From: Euryarchaeota archaeon UBA552
GTDB taxonomy: Archaea; Thermoplasmatota; Poseidoniia; Poseidoniales; Thalassarchaeaceae
Assembly (NCBI GenBank): GCA_002499585.1
Contig: DAMH01000011.1
Location: 28,723 to 92,722 of the forward strand
Direction of reading: 5' to 3'
Length of the DNA: 64,000 bases
Shown in pieces: positions 45,744 through 54,878 of this stretch. A program made the position numbers and the translations under genes. The notes beneath the pieces were generated by a model that worked only from the letters and a program-made list of their open reading frames with translations, was not told the origin of the DNA and searched no databases. Position 1 is the first letter of the stretch, and each line of letters begins with the position of its first letter.

Positions 45744-48296
45744 ATGCGAGGGGGTGACCGCCGACAAGATAACATGGCACACCTCTTGGAAAAACATGCG
45801 ATAAGCATACTCCTGGGCTCCGTATTTGTAACATTACTGATGGCGTCACAGTTATTTCCCCTGCCTGAGTTTTCCACAGAAGTCTCAGATTTCGCCCCTC
45901 CTGACGAGTCAGAGGCCCAAATTAAGTCAATAGAGTCTGAGTTTCCACCTCAGGCTTCGAGGATATACATTAATGTAAAAACCACAAATGAGTCCTCAAA
46001 TCCCCTCTCAATCCCATCTCTTCAAGAGTTGCTGCAAGAAGAGCAGAACGTAGCGGCCTTGGCAATTCAACGCGATGTCGAAATCATATCCCAGATCAAC
46101 GTGGCAATCACCATCGACATTTTGATGAAGGAAAGGGACCAATTGTCAGAGCTGTCGGCAGTCTCTGAGTGGTCTGAAATTGTCGATGTCATTGAGGACG
46201 GTGAGGACTGCACCAGCATAGCAGGAGAGTCTGCAGTCACCTCAACAGCGAGTTTTACCGCATCTGTCCTTGTGAGCAGTGATCTGACCTTCGATGAATT
46301 ATGCGATTATTTGGATGGCGTGGCAGAATCAGATCCGACTCCGAGAGCATCCTCAACGATGTGGATTATCGAAGTTTCTCAATCCAGCAATCCAGAATCT
46401 TTGAGGGTTTTCTCGTTAGAACTAAGAGATTATCTAACTGAAAAATCTGCTTCTGGAGAATCGCACTTGTCATATGGGGTCGTTTCCGAAGAATTGGTGA
46501 GTGAGGATATTAACGAGGGCACGCTTTCGAACTTTACAGGACTTTTAGCGATCTCGCTCATTGTGATTGTCGCTATCCTCGCAATGGCATTCCGATCTGC
46601 CGTTATGGTTGCCGCTCCTCTGATTGCACTCACAGCCGCCCTTTCTTGGACCTACGGGTCTGTTGCCTTGGCCGGAGCCGAATTTACAGTTTTGGACATC
46701 GCCGTTGCACCGGTGATCCTGGGCCTCGGTATTGACTATGGTATACACATGCAAAGGGGATATGAGAGAAACTTGGCTGCAGGTATGAAACCGGCTAGGG
46801 CATGGGTTGGCGCGTTTAGTGCCCTTAGATTGGCACTCAGCCTGTCAGTCATAACGACAGTTACAGCCTTCCTGTCAAACGCACTGTCTCCGATCGACCC
46901 GCTGCAGGCCTTCGGGACTACACTTGCTGTCGGCGTCGTCTGCGCTTTCACTGCAAGCACAGTCACCGTTGGAGCGATACACGTCGTTTCAGAACGAACT
47001 ACTGGGAGATATTCGGGAAGGGGGCCCAATTCTAGTAAAATATGGTCCAAATTATCCGAGTTTCAAGACAAAGGACTCCCAAAGGTGATGGTGGCAGTCG
47101 CCATACTGACCATGGCATCTGCGTTGGTTTCGGTCGGTAGATTGGAAACCAGTTTTGAGTTGACTGACTTTTTGGATGATGACATGGAATCCATGGAAAC
47201 TAGAGATGAGATATATTCTAACTATGATGTTGAGTTCATCAAGACAGCCATTGTGTTGATGGAATTTGACAATGATAGTGAAGCCATCGAAGACCAGACT
47301 ATTATGGCTACAATCCTAGGCTTACACAGCAGGTTTGTTCTCGATGACAACATAATCAGACCAGATGGCACTGAGAACAGCAGGCCGCAGTATGAAGGTC
47401 TATACACAGTACTTAGAGATAAATTGGAGGTCGACTCTGGTTGGGGGGCGGAATATGGAATTGAGATCTTCGACGGAAAAGTCGGACTTTCTGCAGATCA
47501 TGAGGAGGGCGATTTGGCCGATGCAATATTTGACTTGTCGAGGGACACAGGCCTCGGCGATCCGTTACGAGGACACACATGGGGCGATAGGATATCCAGA
47601 GTGGTTGTGCTGGATGACGCGACTGGATCATTCAGTTTCCTCATGATGGATGTGAGTGTTACAGCTGCATCAAGTGAGGACACCGATTCCATTGCAGACC
47701 AATTCAAACGGCATGCCTCGTGGTTGCAGTCGGAGGGAGCGTGTGGATGCAATGTTTACCTTTCAGGGGAAATAATCGAGATCGAAGCGGTCCTCGATGG
47801 ACTCTTTATCTCTCAATTAGAGTCCACCGGCCTGAGCCTTGTCGCCTCGTTCCTGGTATTGATGGCGATGACCAGAAGGTTCAGTACATCGGCTGTCATA
47901 ATATTGCCTGTTGCACTTGCCGGCATTTGGGTAGTTGGAACCATGGCATTAGTCGGGTTGAACTGGAATGTCCTAACCGTCATGATAACTGCACTAACAA
48001 TTGGTTTGGGTATCGATTATTCGATACATATGTGGCGTAGATTTGAGGATGAAATGTCCCAGGGCGCCGGCAGGGTCGAAGCGATGAGCCGTACATATTC
48101 CGTTACAGGCTCGGCGTTATTGATGTCTGCATTCACTACGGCCTCAGGTTTCCTGGTCCTGATTCTCTCTCCTATTCCGGTCATACAGGATTTCGGATTT
48201 GTGAGCGCATCATCAGTCGCACTTTCGTTGATCCTAGCACTATTTGTTTTACCGTCGCTCCTTTTGTCAGAGGCCAAGGCAAGAGGCAGGAGTTAG
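45744..48296 (+). CDS. RND-superfamily (HAE3/MMPL-like) membrane transporter
   Basis: This 850-residue protein has the RND duplication: an N-terminal TM, an extracytoplasmic domain, then a bundle of about five TMs around VLGLGIDYGIHMQRGYE (about 325-341), and the same layout in the second half (LTIGLGIDYSIHMWRRFE near 748-764). The paired GLGIDY(G/S)IHM motifs carry the proton-relay acidic residue of the RND family. The N-terminal domain begins DFAPPDESEAQIK. It probably exports lipids, hopanoid-like or other hydrophobic molecules using the ion gradient; substrate is unknown. An alternative start is ATG 45774. Confidence 0.9.
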   Translation: MRGGDRRQDNMAHLLEKHAISILLGSVFVTLLMASQLFPLPEFSTEVSDFAPPDESEAQIKSIESEFPPQASRIYINVKTTNESSNPLSIPSLQELLQEEQNVAALAIQRDVEIISQINVAITIDILMKERDQLSELSAVSEWSEIVDVIEDGEDCTSIAGESAVTSTASFTASVLVSSDLTFDELCDYLDGVAESDPTPRASSTMWIIEVSQSSNPESLRVFSLELRDYLTEKSASGESHLSYGVVSEELVSEDINEGTLSNFTGLLAISLIVIVAILAMAFRSAVMVAAPLIALTAALSWTYGSVALAGAEFTVLDIAVAPVILGLGIDYGIHMQRGYERNLAAGMKPARAWVGAFSALRLALSLSVITTVTAFLSNALSPIDPLQAFGTTLAVGVVCAFTASTVTVGAIHVVSERTTGRYSGRGPNSSKIWSKLSEFQDKGLPKVMVAVAILTMASALVSVGRLETSFELTDFLDDDMESMETRDEIYSNYDVEFIKTAIVLMEFDNDSEAIEDQTIMATILGLHSRFVLDDNIIRPDGTENSRPQYEGLYTVLRDKLEVDSGWGAEYGIEIFDGKVGLSADHEEGDLADAIFDLSRDTGLGDPLRGHTWGDRISRVVVLDDATGSFSFLMMDVSVTAASSEDTDSIADQFKRHASWLQSEGACGCNVYLSGEIIEIEAVLDGLFISQLESTGLSLVASFLVLMAMTRRFSTSAVIILPVALAGIWVVGTMALVGLNWNVLTVMITALTIGLGIDYSIHMWRRFEDEMSQGAGRVEAMSRTYSVTGSALLMSAFTTASGFLVLILSPIPVIQDFGFVSASSVALSLILALFVLPSLLLSEAKARGRS

Positions 48297-48356
48297 GCCA
48301 AGAGAATCGAACAACAAGACGTTGGGTTTGAATCCTGTACACTCCTCCGCGCCGCC

Positions 48357-49556
48357 GTGCCAGAGTACATTGCACGCGATCCGAGGACAGGGTTGCCCCT
48401 GTCTACAGGCAAGTCTCGGAGTGCAGGTAATCTAGGCCCATTAACCCCTGATCTTGGAAAATGGGCAGTTCTTCCACTGGATATCATACTCCCCCTTGCC
48501 AATCAGAAAATAGCCGCGGCCGAGATACCGTTAGGGGATGGAGGAGGATTCGCCACAAGAAGCGACGCCATAATAGCACTTCACAGGGTCAGGGATGAAG
48601 ATCTTGCTGATGCACACATGTCCTTGTCAGAGGCAATAGATGAGGATGAACCAAAACTCAGGCTATCTGCGATAGTCGGCCTGCCTAGAATGATGCTTCG
48701 TAGATCTGAGAACCTGATGTACCAGCTAGTTGTGAGGTTAGATGACCCAAATCCCGAGGTTTCTGAAGCCGCTTGGGAAACACTTGAGAGAATAGCCCCC
48801 ATATTCCCGTCATCCTCTGAACTGGATATGGAGGAGTTACTGAGGAGGGAATCTCGAAAACACAGGGACAAGGCCTTCAAAGTCCTCAAGGCTATGTCAA
48901 GGGAATGGGTCGAAACAGGCTGTCAGCACTTGGAGACACTACTCAAGGATGAAGATGTGGACTTGAGACGCCGCGCTTCGAAATTACTCCGAGTAATAAC
49001 GGATCGCGGGGGGGCGGTGGGATGGGATCTGATCGCATGGGCGCTCGAGGACACAGATTCCAAAGTCAGATCTTCAGGAGCCGACTGCCTACCGAGATTG
49101 GCTTCATCAGAGCCAAGGATTGCTGCTATCCTGGTCGAAGCCTCACTGGGTGAGAAAGATCCCTCTGTCAGGATGAAAATCCTCCGGGCCATCAAATCCC
49201 TGGACATGCAGAATCCACGGGTTGCACGGCTGGTGATTGACGGTGCATCTGACACCGACATAAAACTCAGGCGCGCATGCATCTCTCAGCTATCAGCCGT
49301 TCTCACCGGGGCCTCTCTGAGGGAGACTGCGGGAGAACTGGCGAGGAACGAGGTCGATCCGGAATTAAAGCGTCAGCTGATGGCCCTGGCCTACGATCCG
49401 GAGATGGAGGGAACTGAGGAGGAAAAGAATAGATATCTGGCAGATCTGGATCCTGTGGAGGATGAAGTCGAGATGTTGAAAATGAGTAATACCGACAATA
49501 CACCCCAGCGAGAAGGTCATAAACAAGAGCAAGGTCGGCAGGCCTACGAGGAATGA
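48357..49556 (+). CDS. HEAT/ARM-repeat protein
   Basis: The 399-residue protein is a helical solenoid. Repeats with D-x-x-V/P-x-x-R (DEPKLRLSAIVGLPRM, DPNPEVSEAAWETLERI, DEDVDLRRRASKLLRVI, DTDSKVRSSGADCLPRL, DPSVRMKILRAIKSL, DTDIKLRRACISQLSAV) run from about 85 to 330. The N-terminus has a Gly-rich GDGGGFATRSD and the C-terminus is polar and charged. It starts at GTG 48357. HEAT solenoids usually scaffold protein or nucleic acid complexes. It is the first gene of an operon and overlaps the next gene by 4 nt. Confidence 0.82.
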   Translation: MPEYIARDPRTGLPLSTGKSRSAGNLGPLTPDLGKWAVLPLDIILPLANQKIAAAEIPLGDGGGFATRSDAIIALHRVRDEDLADAHMSLSEAIDEDEPKLRLSAIVGLPRMMLRRSENLMYQLVVRLDDPNPEVSEAAWETLERIAPIFPSSSELDMEELLRRESRKHRDKAFKVLKAMSREWVETGCQHLETLLKDEDVDLRRRASKLLRVITDRGGAVGWDLIAWALEDTDSKVRSSGADCLPRLASSEPRIAAILVEASLGEKDPSVRMKILRAIKSLDMQNPRVARLVIDGASDTDIKLRRACISQLSAVLTGASLRETAGELARNEVDPELKRQLMALAYDPEMEGTEEEKNRYLADLDPVEDEVEMLKMSNTDNTPQREGHKQEQGRQAYEE

Positions 49557-49843
49557 CAATGACCGACGCTGTCACAGAAAAAGAGGCGCAATTCGAGCGG
49601 CTCTGGGCCGGAGAGACTCCCAAGGGTGTAAACCGGACGAAGGCACTGAAATTCAGGCAATACATGAAACAGCACGTACTCCAGAAATACCACAAAAGGC
49701 GTAAAGAGCAATTCGCCAGCGCCGACAAAGGGCACTTCAATCACAGTTTCACCAGCAAACATATGTTCCTAACAAAGGAAAATTGCAGGAAGTACTGGAT
49801 GGGTGAGCTACAACAGGAAATTAAGGACTCGGAGAGTTTCTGA
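49553..49843 (+). CDS. Small basic protein, unknown, 96 aa
   Basis: No family is recognised. The protein is helical with a Lys/Arg/His-rich centre (MKQHVLQKYHKRRKEQFAS) and a repeated aromatic/His stretch (HFNHSFTSKHMF). Such composition suits RNA or ribosome binding, inferred only from charge. It lies between the HEAT protein (4-nt overlap) and the DEAD-box helicase (9-nt gap), so it is embedded in an operon and probably works with them. Confidence 0.72.
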   Translation: MTMTDAVTEKEAQFERLWAGETPKGVNRTKALKFRQYMKQHVLQKYHKRRKEQFASADKGHFNHSFTSKHMFLTKENCRKYWMGELQQEIKDSESF

Positions 49844-49852
49844 GGCCTAGCT

Positions 49853-51307
49853 ATGGAGAAAACAGGGTTTTCGAGATTTGAAATCTCGATTTCAGTATTG
49901 AACGCCCTAAACAAAAAGGGATGGGAAAAACCAACTGAAATTCAGCGTGAGACCCTACCCTCAGCACTCAGAGGAAAGGACATAATCGGACAGGCTCAGA
50001 CAGGCTCGGGAAAGACAGCCGCGTTCGGAATTCCAATAATAGAGGCAACCAATCCAAAAAAAGTGGTACAAGCCATAGTTCTCTGTCCAACTAGAGAGCT
50101 CGCAATCCAAGTTGCCGAGGAAATGAACTGGCTGCAAGGTGACAAAGGACTGATCATAGAAAATGTCTATGGTGGGACCGACCTGGAAAGACAAGCCAAG
50201 AAACTTGAGGCCGGCGTTGACGTAGTTGTTGGCACACCCGGCAGGGTTATCGACATGGCAAAAAGAGGACATCTGCCACTATCCAAGATCAAGACTTTCT
50301 GCTTAGATGAAGCCGATAGGATGCTCGATATGGGTTTCTTCCCAGATGTAACATGGATATTCGAACAAGCACCTAACAGAGAACAAACGATGCTGTTCAG
50401 TGCCACATTCCCCCAGGAAGTTCTCGACGCTTCTGAGGAACTCATGAATGAACCAGAGCAGGTCTTCACGGGAGGTACGGAGATAGAAATTCCAGCCATT
50501 GAACAAAAGCACATTCGGGTTGGGCGTGGGAACAAACTTTGGGCTCTGGGCAGGATACTCCTCACACTGAATGAGAACGATCAGATGTTAATCTTCACAA
50601 ATACCAAGAGGATGGCTGATCTATTGGTTGAGAGACTTGCAAAACATCGTTTCGATGGGATTGCACTTCATGGAGAAATACCCCAGAAAAAGAGAGAAAG
50701 AATTCTAACAGACTTCCGAAATGGCATCTTTTCCACACTCGTAGCTACTGATGTTGCTGCTCGAGGGATAGATATCGATACTATCACCCACGTCGTGAAC
50801 TACGACTTGCCCGTGGAAACAGAGTCATATGTTCACAGAATAGGGCGCACCGGTAGGATGGGCAGATCAGGGGTCGCATGGTCTCTCGTATCTTCCGAGG
50901 ACGCTCCACAACTCGATCGTATTTCCTCCACTTGGAATCTCTCAATACCTAAATCAGAGCCCCCAGACCTTCCAGACAATGTAGATAGAGACCCCGTCAG
51001 AAGGAGGGAAGACTGGGGTGAGATCTCGGACCCATTCGGAATGGTTAGAATAGAGATCTCACTAACCAAGAGGGAAATATCTAAGCGAGAATTGGCTGAA
51101 TGGCTGCGAAAGGAAGCGAAAATTCCAGAACTAGCGATAGGCAACATCTCGATAGGCAACGCCTCAACCATCATCGAGATACATGTGGAAAAGGCTGGTA
51201 CAACCATGGAATTACTAAAGCGAAGGCAGTGGAACGGATCTAATTTGAATCCTGCACTATTGGAACGACCGGCCGTCGCATTGAACCGTAATAGCCAACT
51301 CGTATGA
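49853..51307 (+). CDS. DEAD-box RNA helicase
   Basis: The 484-residue protein has all DEAD-box motifs: Q motif GWEKPTEIQRETLP, Walker A AQTGSGKTAAF, PTRELAIQV, TPGRVIDM, DEADRML, SATFP and the C-terminal HRIGRTGRMGRSG. After the two RecA domains, a roughly 75-residue C-terminal segment (VRIEISLTKREISKRELAEWLRK... ISIGNASTIIEIHVEKA) resembles the DbpA-type RNA-binding domain. It likely remodels rRNA or other RNA. It overlaps the TusA-like gene by 4 nt (ATGA). Confidence 0.95.
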   Translation: MEKTGFSRFEISISVLNALNKKGWEKPTEIQRETLPSALRGKDIIGQAQTGSGKTAAFGIPIIEATNPKKVVQAIVLCPTRELAIQVAEEMNWLQGDKGLIIENVYGGTDLERQAKKLEAGVDVVVGTPGRVIDMAKRGHLPLSKIKTFCLDEADRMLDMGFFPDVTWIFEQAPNREQTMLFSATFPQEVLDASEELMNEPEQVFTGGTEIEIPAIEQKHIRVGRGNKLWALGRILLTLNENDQMLIFTNTKRMADLLVERLAKHRFDGIALHGEIPQKKRERILTDFRNGIFSTLVATDVAARGIDIDTITHVVNYDLPVETESYVHRIGRTGRMGRSGVAWSLVSSEDAPQLDRISSTWNLSIPKSEPPDLPDNVDRDPVRRREDWGEISDPFGMVRIEISLTKREISKRELAEWLRKEAKIPELAIGNISIGNASTIIEIHVEKAGTTMELLKRRQWNGSNLNPALLERPAVALNRNSQLV

Positions 51308-51534
51308 TCGTGCGTACCTTGACATTGGACCTCACCGGCTTTCTGTGCCCCATTCCGGTTCATGAAACCAGAAGGGCGATTGAAGAGAGCGAGTCCGGTG
51401 ATGTGATTGTGGTCTTGAGTGACGATCCAGAATCTCTACACGACATCCCCGCACTCTGTGCACGCAAACACTATTCCTGTGGAGTTGAGACCTTGGAGAA
51501 TAGAATATTCAGGTTCAGGGTTGAAAAGGATTGA
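51304..51534 (+). CDS. TusA-family sulfur carrier
   Basis: The 76-residue protein carries the conserved motif GFLCPIPV, with the active cysteine that holds persulfide, near residues 12-19. TusA-type proteins relay sulfur to tRNA thiolation or cofactors. It overlaps the helicase stop by 4 nt and precedes ribA by 10 nt. Homologous carriers that form disulfides with an RNA helicase operon are not known to me; context is suggestive only. Confidence 0.87.
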   Translation: MIVRTLTLDLTGFLCPIPVHETRRAIEESESGDVIVVLSDDPESLHDIPALCARKHYSCGVETLENRIFRFRVEKD

Positions 51535-51544
51535 TCAAGGACAT

Positions 51545-52225
51545 ATGAGAACAATCAATTGTAACCGATGGCGCAACAAGGTGAGGAAGTTGGAAAAAGA
51601 ACAATCTCACATTTTAAACGAAATAGAACATGTCCCTGCCGAGGCCAGCCTACCAACCCTCCATGGGGAATTCAGAATCAGAATCTTCAATGATCCTTCA
51701 ACGGGACTCGATCACGTAGCGCTCACTATGGGGGAGATGGTTGGGCCCGATCCAACACCTGTCAGAATTCACTCGGAGTGCCTAACAGGAGATGCCTTTG
51801 GAAGTCTGAGATGCGATTGCGGACCACAACTTCAAGCCGCATTGTCAGTGATACAGAAGATAGGATACGGGTGTTTAGTATATCTCAGACAAGAGGGGAG
51901 AGGTATTGGGTTGAAAGCGAAGATTCAAGCGTACAATCTCCAAGATCTCGGGGCCGATACTCTGGATGCTAATCTCCTACTCGGGCATCCAGCGGACGCA
52001 CGCGACTACACACTCGCAGCCACAATGCTGAGGGCTGTAGGCACGGACAAGATCAATTTGATGACAAACAACCCAGAAAAGGTCAATCAACTCGTCAGCT
52101 TAGGCATAGAAGTTGTTCAGAGGTTGCCCCTTGTCGTCGGAGTAGGGGACGGAAACAGGGATTACCTTGAGACAAAAGCCTCTAGGATGGGCCACGAAAT
52201 ACCAACAGAGGACTTGGAGCAGTGA
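51545..52225 (+). CDS. ribA: GTP cyclohydrolase II (RibA)
   Basis: RibA opens the imidazole ring of GTP, the first step of bacterial-type riboflavin synthesis. The 226 residues show the zinc ligands in SECLTGDAFGSLRCDCGPQL (three cysteines near 78-95) and the GTP-binding QEGRGIGLKAKIQAYNLQ (near 117-134), with the C-terminal NNPEKVNQLVSLGIEV. The start is ATG 51545; an upstream frame extension overlaps the TusA gene. No RibB or fused RibBA domain is in the window. Its stop ends 1 nt before the tRNA-His gene. Archaea more often use the ArfA/GCH-III route, so bacterial origin is likely. Confidence 0.93.
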   Translation: MRTINCNRWRNKVRKLEKEQSHILNEIEHVPAEASLPTLHGEFRIRIFNDPSTGLDHVALTMGEMVGPDPTPVRIHSECLTGDAFGSLRCDCGPQLQAALSVIQKIGYGCLVYLRQEGRGIGLKAKIQAYNLQDLGADTLDANLLLGHPADARDYTLAATMLRAVGTDKINLMTNNPEKVNQLVSLGIEVVQRLPLVVGVGDGNRDYLETKASRMGHEIPTEDLEQ

Positions 52226-52226
52226 A

Positions 52227-52302
52227 TGGGGCCGTGGCCGGGACTTGAACCCGGGCCGGCGGGACCACAACCCACCGTGCTAACCGCTACACTACCACAG
52301 CC
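52227..52302 (-). tRNA. tRNA-His (GTG)
   Basis: The minus strand gives acceptor GCTGTGG pairing with CCACGGC, an encoded extra 5' G (complement of 52302) opposite discriminator C, and encoded CCA (complement of 52227-52229). The anticodon stem GTGGG/CCCGC holds TTGTGGT with anticodon GTG (histidine). The T-arm GGGTTCAAGTCCC is canonical. It lies 1 nt from the convergent ribA stop. Confidence 0.95.
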
Positions 52303-52323
52303 GTGGGTTCATCTACAGAGATT

Positions 52324-52333
52324 ACTATATTTC
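52324..52333 (-). promoter_or_regulatory. TATA-like box for tRNA-His
   Basis: On the minus strand AAATATAGTA lies about 22-31 nt before the tRNA 5' end, the expected archaeal spacing. Confidence 0.5.
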
Positions 52334-52401
52334 ATCCCTTCCGCAAAAAATCCATCAAATAACCAAGAGTTTGAAACGCGAGGGCGTGCCAATGTACAAA
52401 C

Positions 52402-54729
52402 ATGAGAGTCTGTGTACTGCCCGTGCTCCTCTCTGTCTTGTTGCTCTGCACGGTTTCAGCAGACACTCCTATAGGTTCTGATCAACAACCCCTTTTTGAT
52501 GGTCCCCAAGATTCACAATCTTGGGACATAACCAGCACTTCAGGCTTTGGTGATGATAGTGCGGATTTCACCGATGGGTTGGTTGAGGCAGGATCTCTAA
52601 TTTTCACGCATGAACGGCCACAAAGGGACACATCCGTAATATCCTACTCTAGTCAATCACCCTCGGGCTCAACATTCGCGACTGGATCTCCTAACGGCGA
52701 CTACTCATGGTCCACAGGACCAGATATCGTGGTTTCGGGGTTTGAATTTCAGGGGTTGGACAACATGCAAATACTTGATGTGTCTTTAGTGATACATTTA
52801 TCGATTCCAGACGCAATGCCCTCAGATCAAGTTATGATAGTATACGAGACATCATCGTCAGTTGATTTGGTAACCACGATCGCAAGAACAACTGGGCCGA
52901 TTGACCGTTTTTCGACTCCGATGAAGTATAATCTCGGCGACTCTTCGGATCTCAACTGGACGGAGCTTGAGACTTCATCTGTAAAAATAGATTACGTTAG
53001 CGATGGCGCCCCCGATGATTCTGAAGTTAGAATAGATTCTGTTGGTTTGGAAGTAACCTATCTACAGCCTTGGTATGGATTTGAGAACATCAAGGCTCTC
53101 ACCGCATTTCATCCCGAGTCCTATCCTGTGATGGATTTCGATCCGACTCACGGGACCCTGACGGGCCTCGCTATATCCACATGTGGCTTGACACCAGCCG
53201 GAAGTATGCCGGGAGAATGGTCAATCTACGATATCAGACCTCCCTTTGAACAGAAACTCGGCAGAATACATCTCTACACAGAAGAAGGTTCGGATACTAC
53301 ATTGTCAATCAGAGCCGATGGTGGAGATTGGGTGATATGGCCTGAAAACACACCCCTGCCTCAAATTAACAAAATTGATGTTTCATTGGTAATACGGGAG
53401 GGTTGTATCAGCAAATTGCGTGTCGATATCAATGACCCACAACTTGTAGTGTCCGGGAATATAAGTGGAGCTACAGAAGGTCTGGTCAGCGACCTTAGCA
53501 CCATTCGAGTCGCAATGGGAAATGAACTCGTTCACGAATCAAATGTCGAACTTGGTATCTTCCACTACGATATGCCGGTTGGGAGGTTCTTACCTAGCCA
53601 TGGAGACGAGCTAACACTGGGCCTCGGTGCCAGATTTCAATGGTCATCGGACGGATCTGCTGAGGAAGTAGTACTGCGGGTGAATGACATTTCAATATCT
53701 GGGGGGTACACAGTTGACATCGACAGGTCACCGACGTGCCAGATTCCGGCGGATCAAAGCCTCGTCGAGGATGAAGGCGGCGTATCTGTTTCAATACTGA
53801 GTGCATGCGAGGATGACAGAGACAACCAATATGCCCTGCATGTCAACGCTGTGCCCAGAAACAACGGAATCTTAAATTTGGAAATGGCGGGAAATGATCT
53901 ACTCGTACAGCCAGTCACTGATTCCAGTGGCACAACTATCGTCGATCTTCAGGTATCAGACTCTTCAGGAAATATGTGGGTGGGATCCTTCACAGTGAAC
54001 GTAGATGAAGTCGCGGATCCGCCCGCAATCATCGGCTTGCCCGAATCTGTGACCATCGAGCTTGGTAAATCATTGACAATTCCCATCTTAGTTTCAGATC
54101 CAGATACTGATGACTTGACAGTTACCACCTCGAGATCTTGGGCTACGTATGTAGGAGACGCTGTTGTATTGTCTCCTAATATTGCAGGGCCCAGCCTCGT
54201 CGTGGTAACTGTCGGAGACGGCGTATTGTTCACCGCGTCCCAGATCAATGTCCTAGTCAAGGCACTTCCAGTACTCGAGGTCACGTCTTTCACATTCACA
54301 GATGACCCCATGAGTAGCGGTATCACTCCTGGCATGCTAATCGACTTTGGAATAGTATTGTCGAACGTAGGGCATGCAACTGCATTTGACATCGACGTGC
54401 ATTGTAGGTCTGATGGAATTCTATATGAAACAATTAGACTACCTGTGATTCGGACCCAAGAGTTCGTCCAAATATTCTGTAGTGTGCCCGCTCCTTTGGA
54501 AGAAGGCCCGTTCCTAATTTCAGCAGAGATTGACTCAAAAGATCAGATCGTGTCACAGAATTCTGACTTGCTATATGAGACCACCCTGGAAGTGGTCGAG
54601 GTGGATGTTGATGGTGGTCTTACCCTTAGCGATAATCTCCTTGTCATTGCCTCAATAGTAATTCTTGGCATTATTCCTATAATCGCCTTTACATTGGGGC
54701 CAAGCAGAGTAAATCGTCCGTACAAATGA
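52402..54729 (+). CDS. Surface protein with cadherin-like and CARDB-like domains
   Basis: The 775-residue protein starts with a signal peptide (MRVCVLPVLLSVLLLCTVSA) and ends in a TM anchor (LLVIASIVILGIIPIIAF) with a short basic tail (RVNRPYK). The first half is beta-rich with no recognised fold. Residues about 450-620 look like two cadherin/Ig-like repeats (SDSSGNMWVGSFTVNVDEVADPP, SDPDTDDLTVT), followed by a CARDB-like unit (GMLIDFGIVLSNVGHATAFDIDV). It is therefore exposed on the cell surface and anchored by its C-terminus. It is divergent from tRNA-His. Binding partner unknown. Confidence 0.85.
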   Translation: MRVCVLPVLLSVLLLCTVSADTPIGSDQQPLFDGPQDSQSWDITSTSGFGDDSADFTDGLVEAGSLIFTHERPQRDTSVISYSSQSPSGSTFATGSPNGDYSWSTGPDIVVSGFEFQGLDNMQILDVSLVIHLSIPDAMPSDQVMIVYETSSSVDLVTTIARTTGPIDRFSTPMKYNLGDSSDLNWTELETSSVKIDYVSDGAPDDSEVRIDSVGLEVTYLQPWYGFENIKALTAFHPESYPVMDFDPTHGTLTGLAISTCGLTPAGSMPGEWSIYDIRPPFEQKLGRIHLYTEEGSDTTLSIRADGGDWVIWPENTPLPQINKIDVSLVIREGCISKLRVDINDPQLVVSGNISGATEGLVSDLSTIRVAMGNELVHESNVELGIFHYDMPVGRFLPSHGDELTLGLGARFQWSSDGSAEEVVLRVNDISISGGYTVDIDRSPTCQIPADQSLVEDEGGVSVSILSACEDDRDNQYALHVNAVPRNNGILNLEMAGNDLLVQPVTDSSGTTIVDLQVSDSSGNMWVGSFTVNVDEVADPPAIIGLPESVTIELGKSLTIPILVSDPDTDDLTVTTSRSWATYVGDAVVLSPNIAGPSLVVVTVGDGVLFTASQINVLVKALPVLEVTSFTFTDDPMSSGITPGMLIDFGIVLSNVGHATAFDIDVHCRSDGILYETIRLPVIRTQEFVQIFCSVPAPLEEGPFLISAEIDSKDQIVSQNSDLLYETTLEVVEVDVDGGLTLSDNLLVIASIVILGIIPIIAFTLGPSRVNRPYK

Positions 54730-54797
54730 TGGGGCCGATAATCATAAAAAAATAGGATATACTTAAACGAGGTTTGAGTTGGGAAGAAATCCCAAGT

Positions 54798-54878
54798 GTG
54801 AGTGAGATGGCATCAACAACCTTACTGATCAGGCTTGAAACCTTGGAATGGGTGTATGAAGAGCATCAAATTGAGTAG
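54798..54878 (+). CDS. Possible 26-residue peptide gene
   Basis: A GTG-started frame (VSEMASTTLLIRLETLEWVY...) ends at TAG 54876-54878, directly before the convergent cbf5 stop. A TATA-like GATATACTTAAA lies about 27-35 nt upstream, the distance expected for a leaderless message. An internal ATG at 54807 is an alternative. The frame is too short to be sure it is translated; no family is recognised. Confidence 0.3.
   Translation: MSEMASTTLLIRLETLEWVYEEHQIE

Noticed and set aside
45744..48296. Calling the RND protein a mycobacterial-type MMPL lipid exporter
   Set aside because: The two GLGIDY motifs only support the RND/HAE3 superfamily; substrate cannot be assigned.
51419..51544. Longer start for RibA inside the TusA-like gene
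   Set aside because: The extra residues are out-of-frame TusA coding sequence; ATG 51545 fits known RibA lengths.
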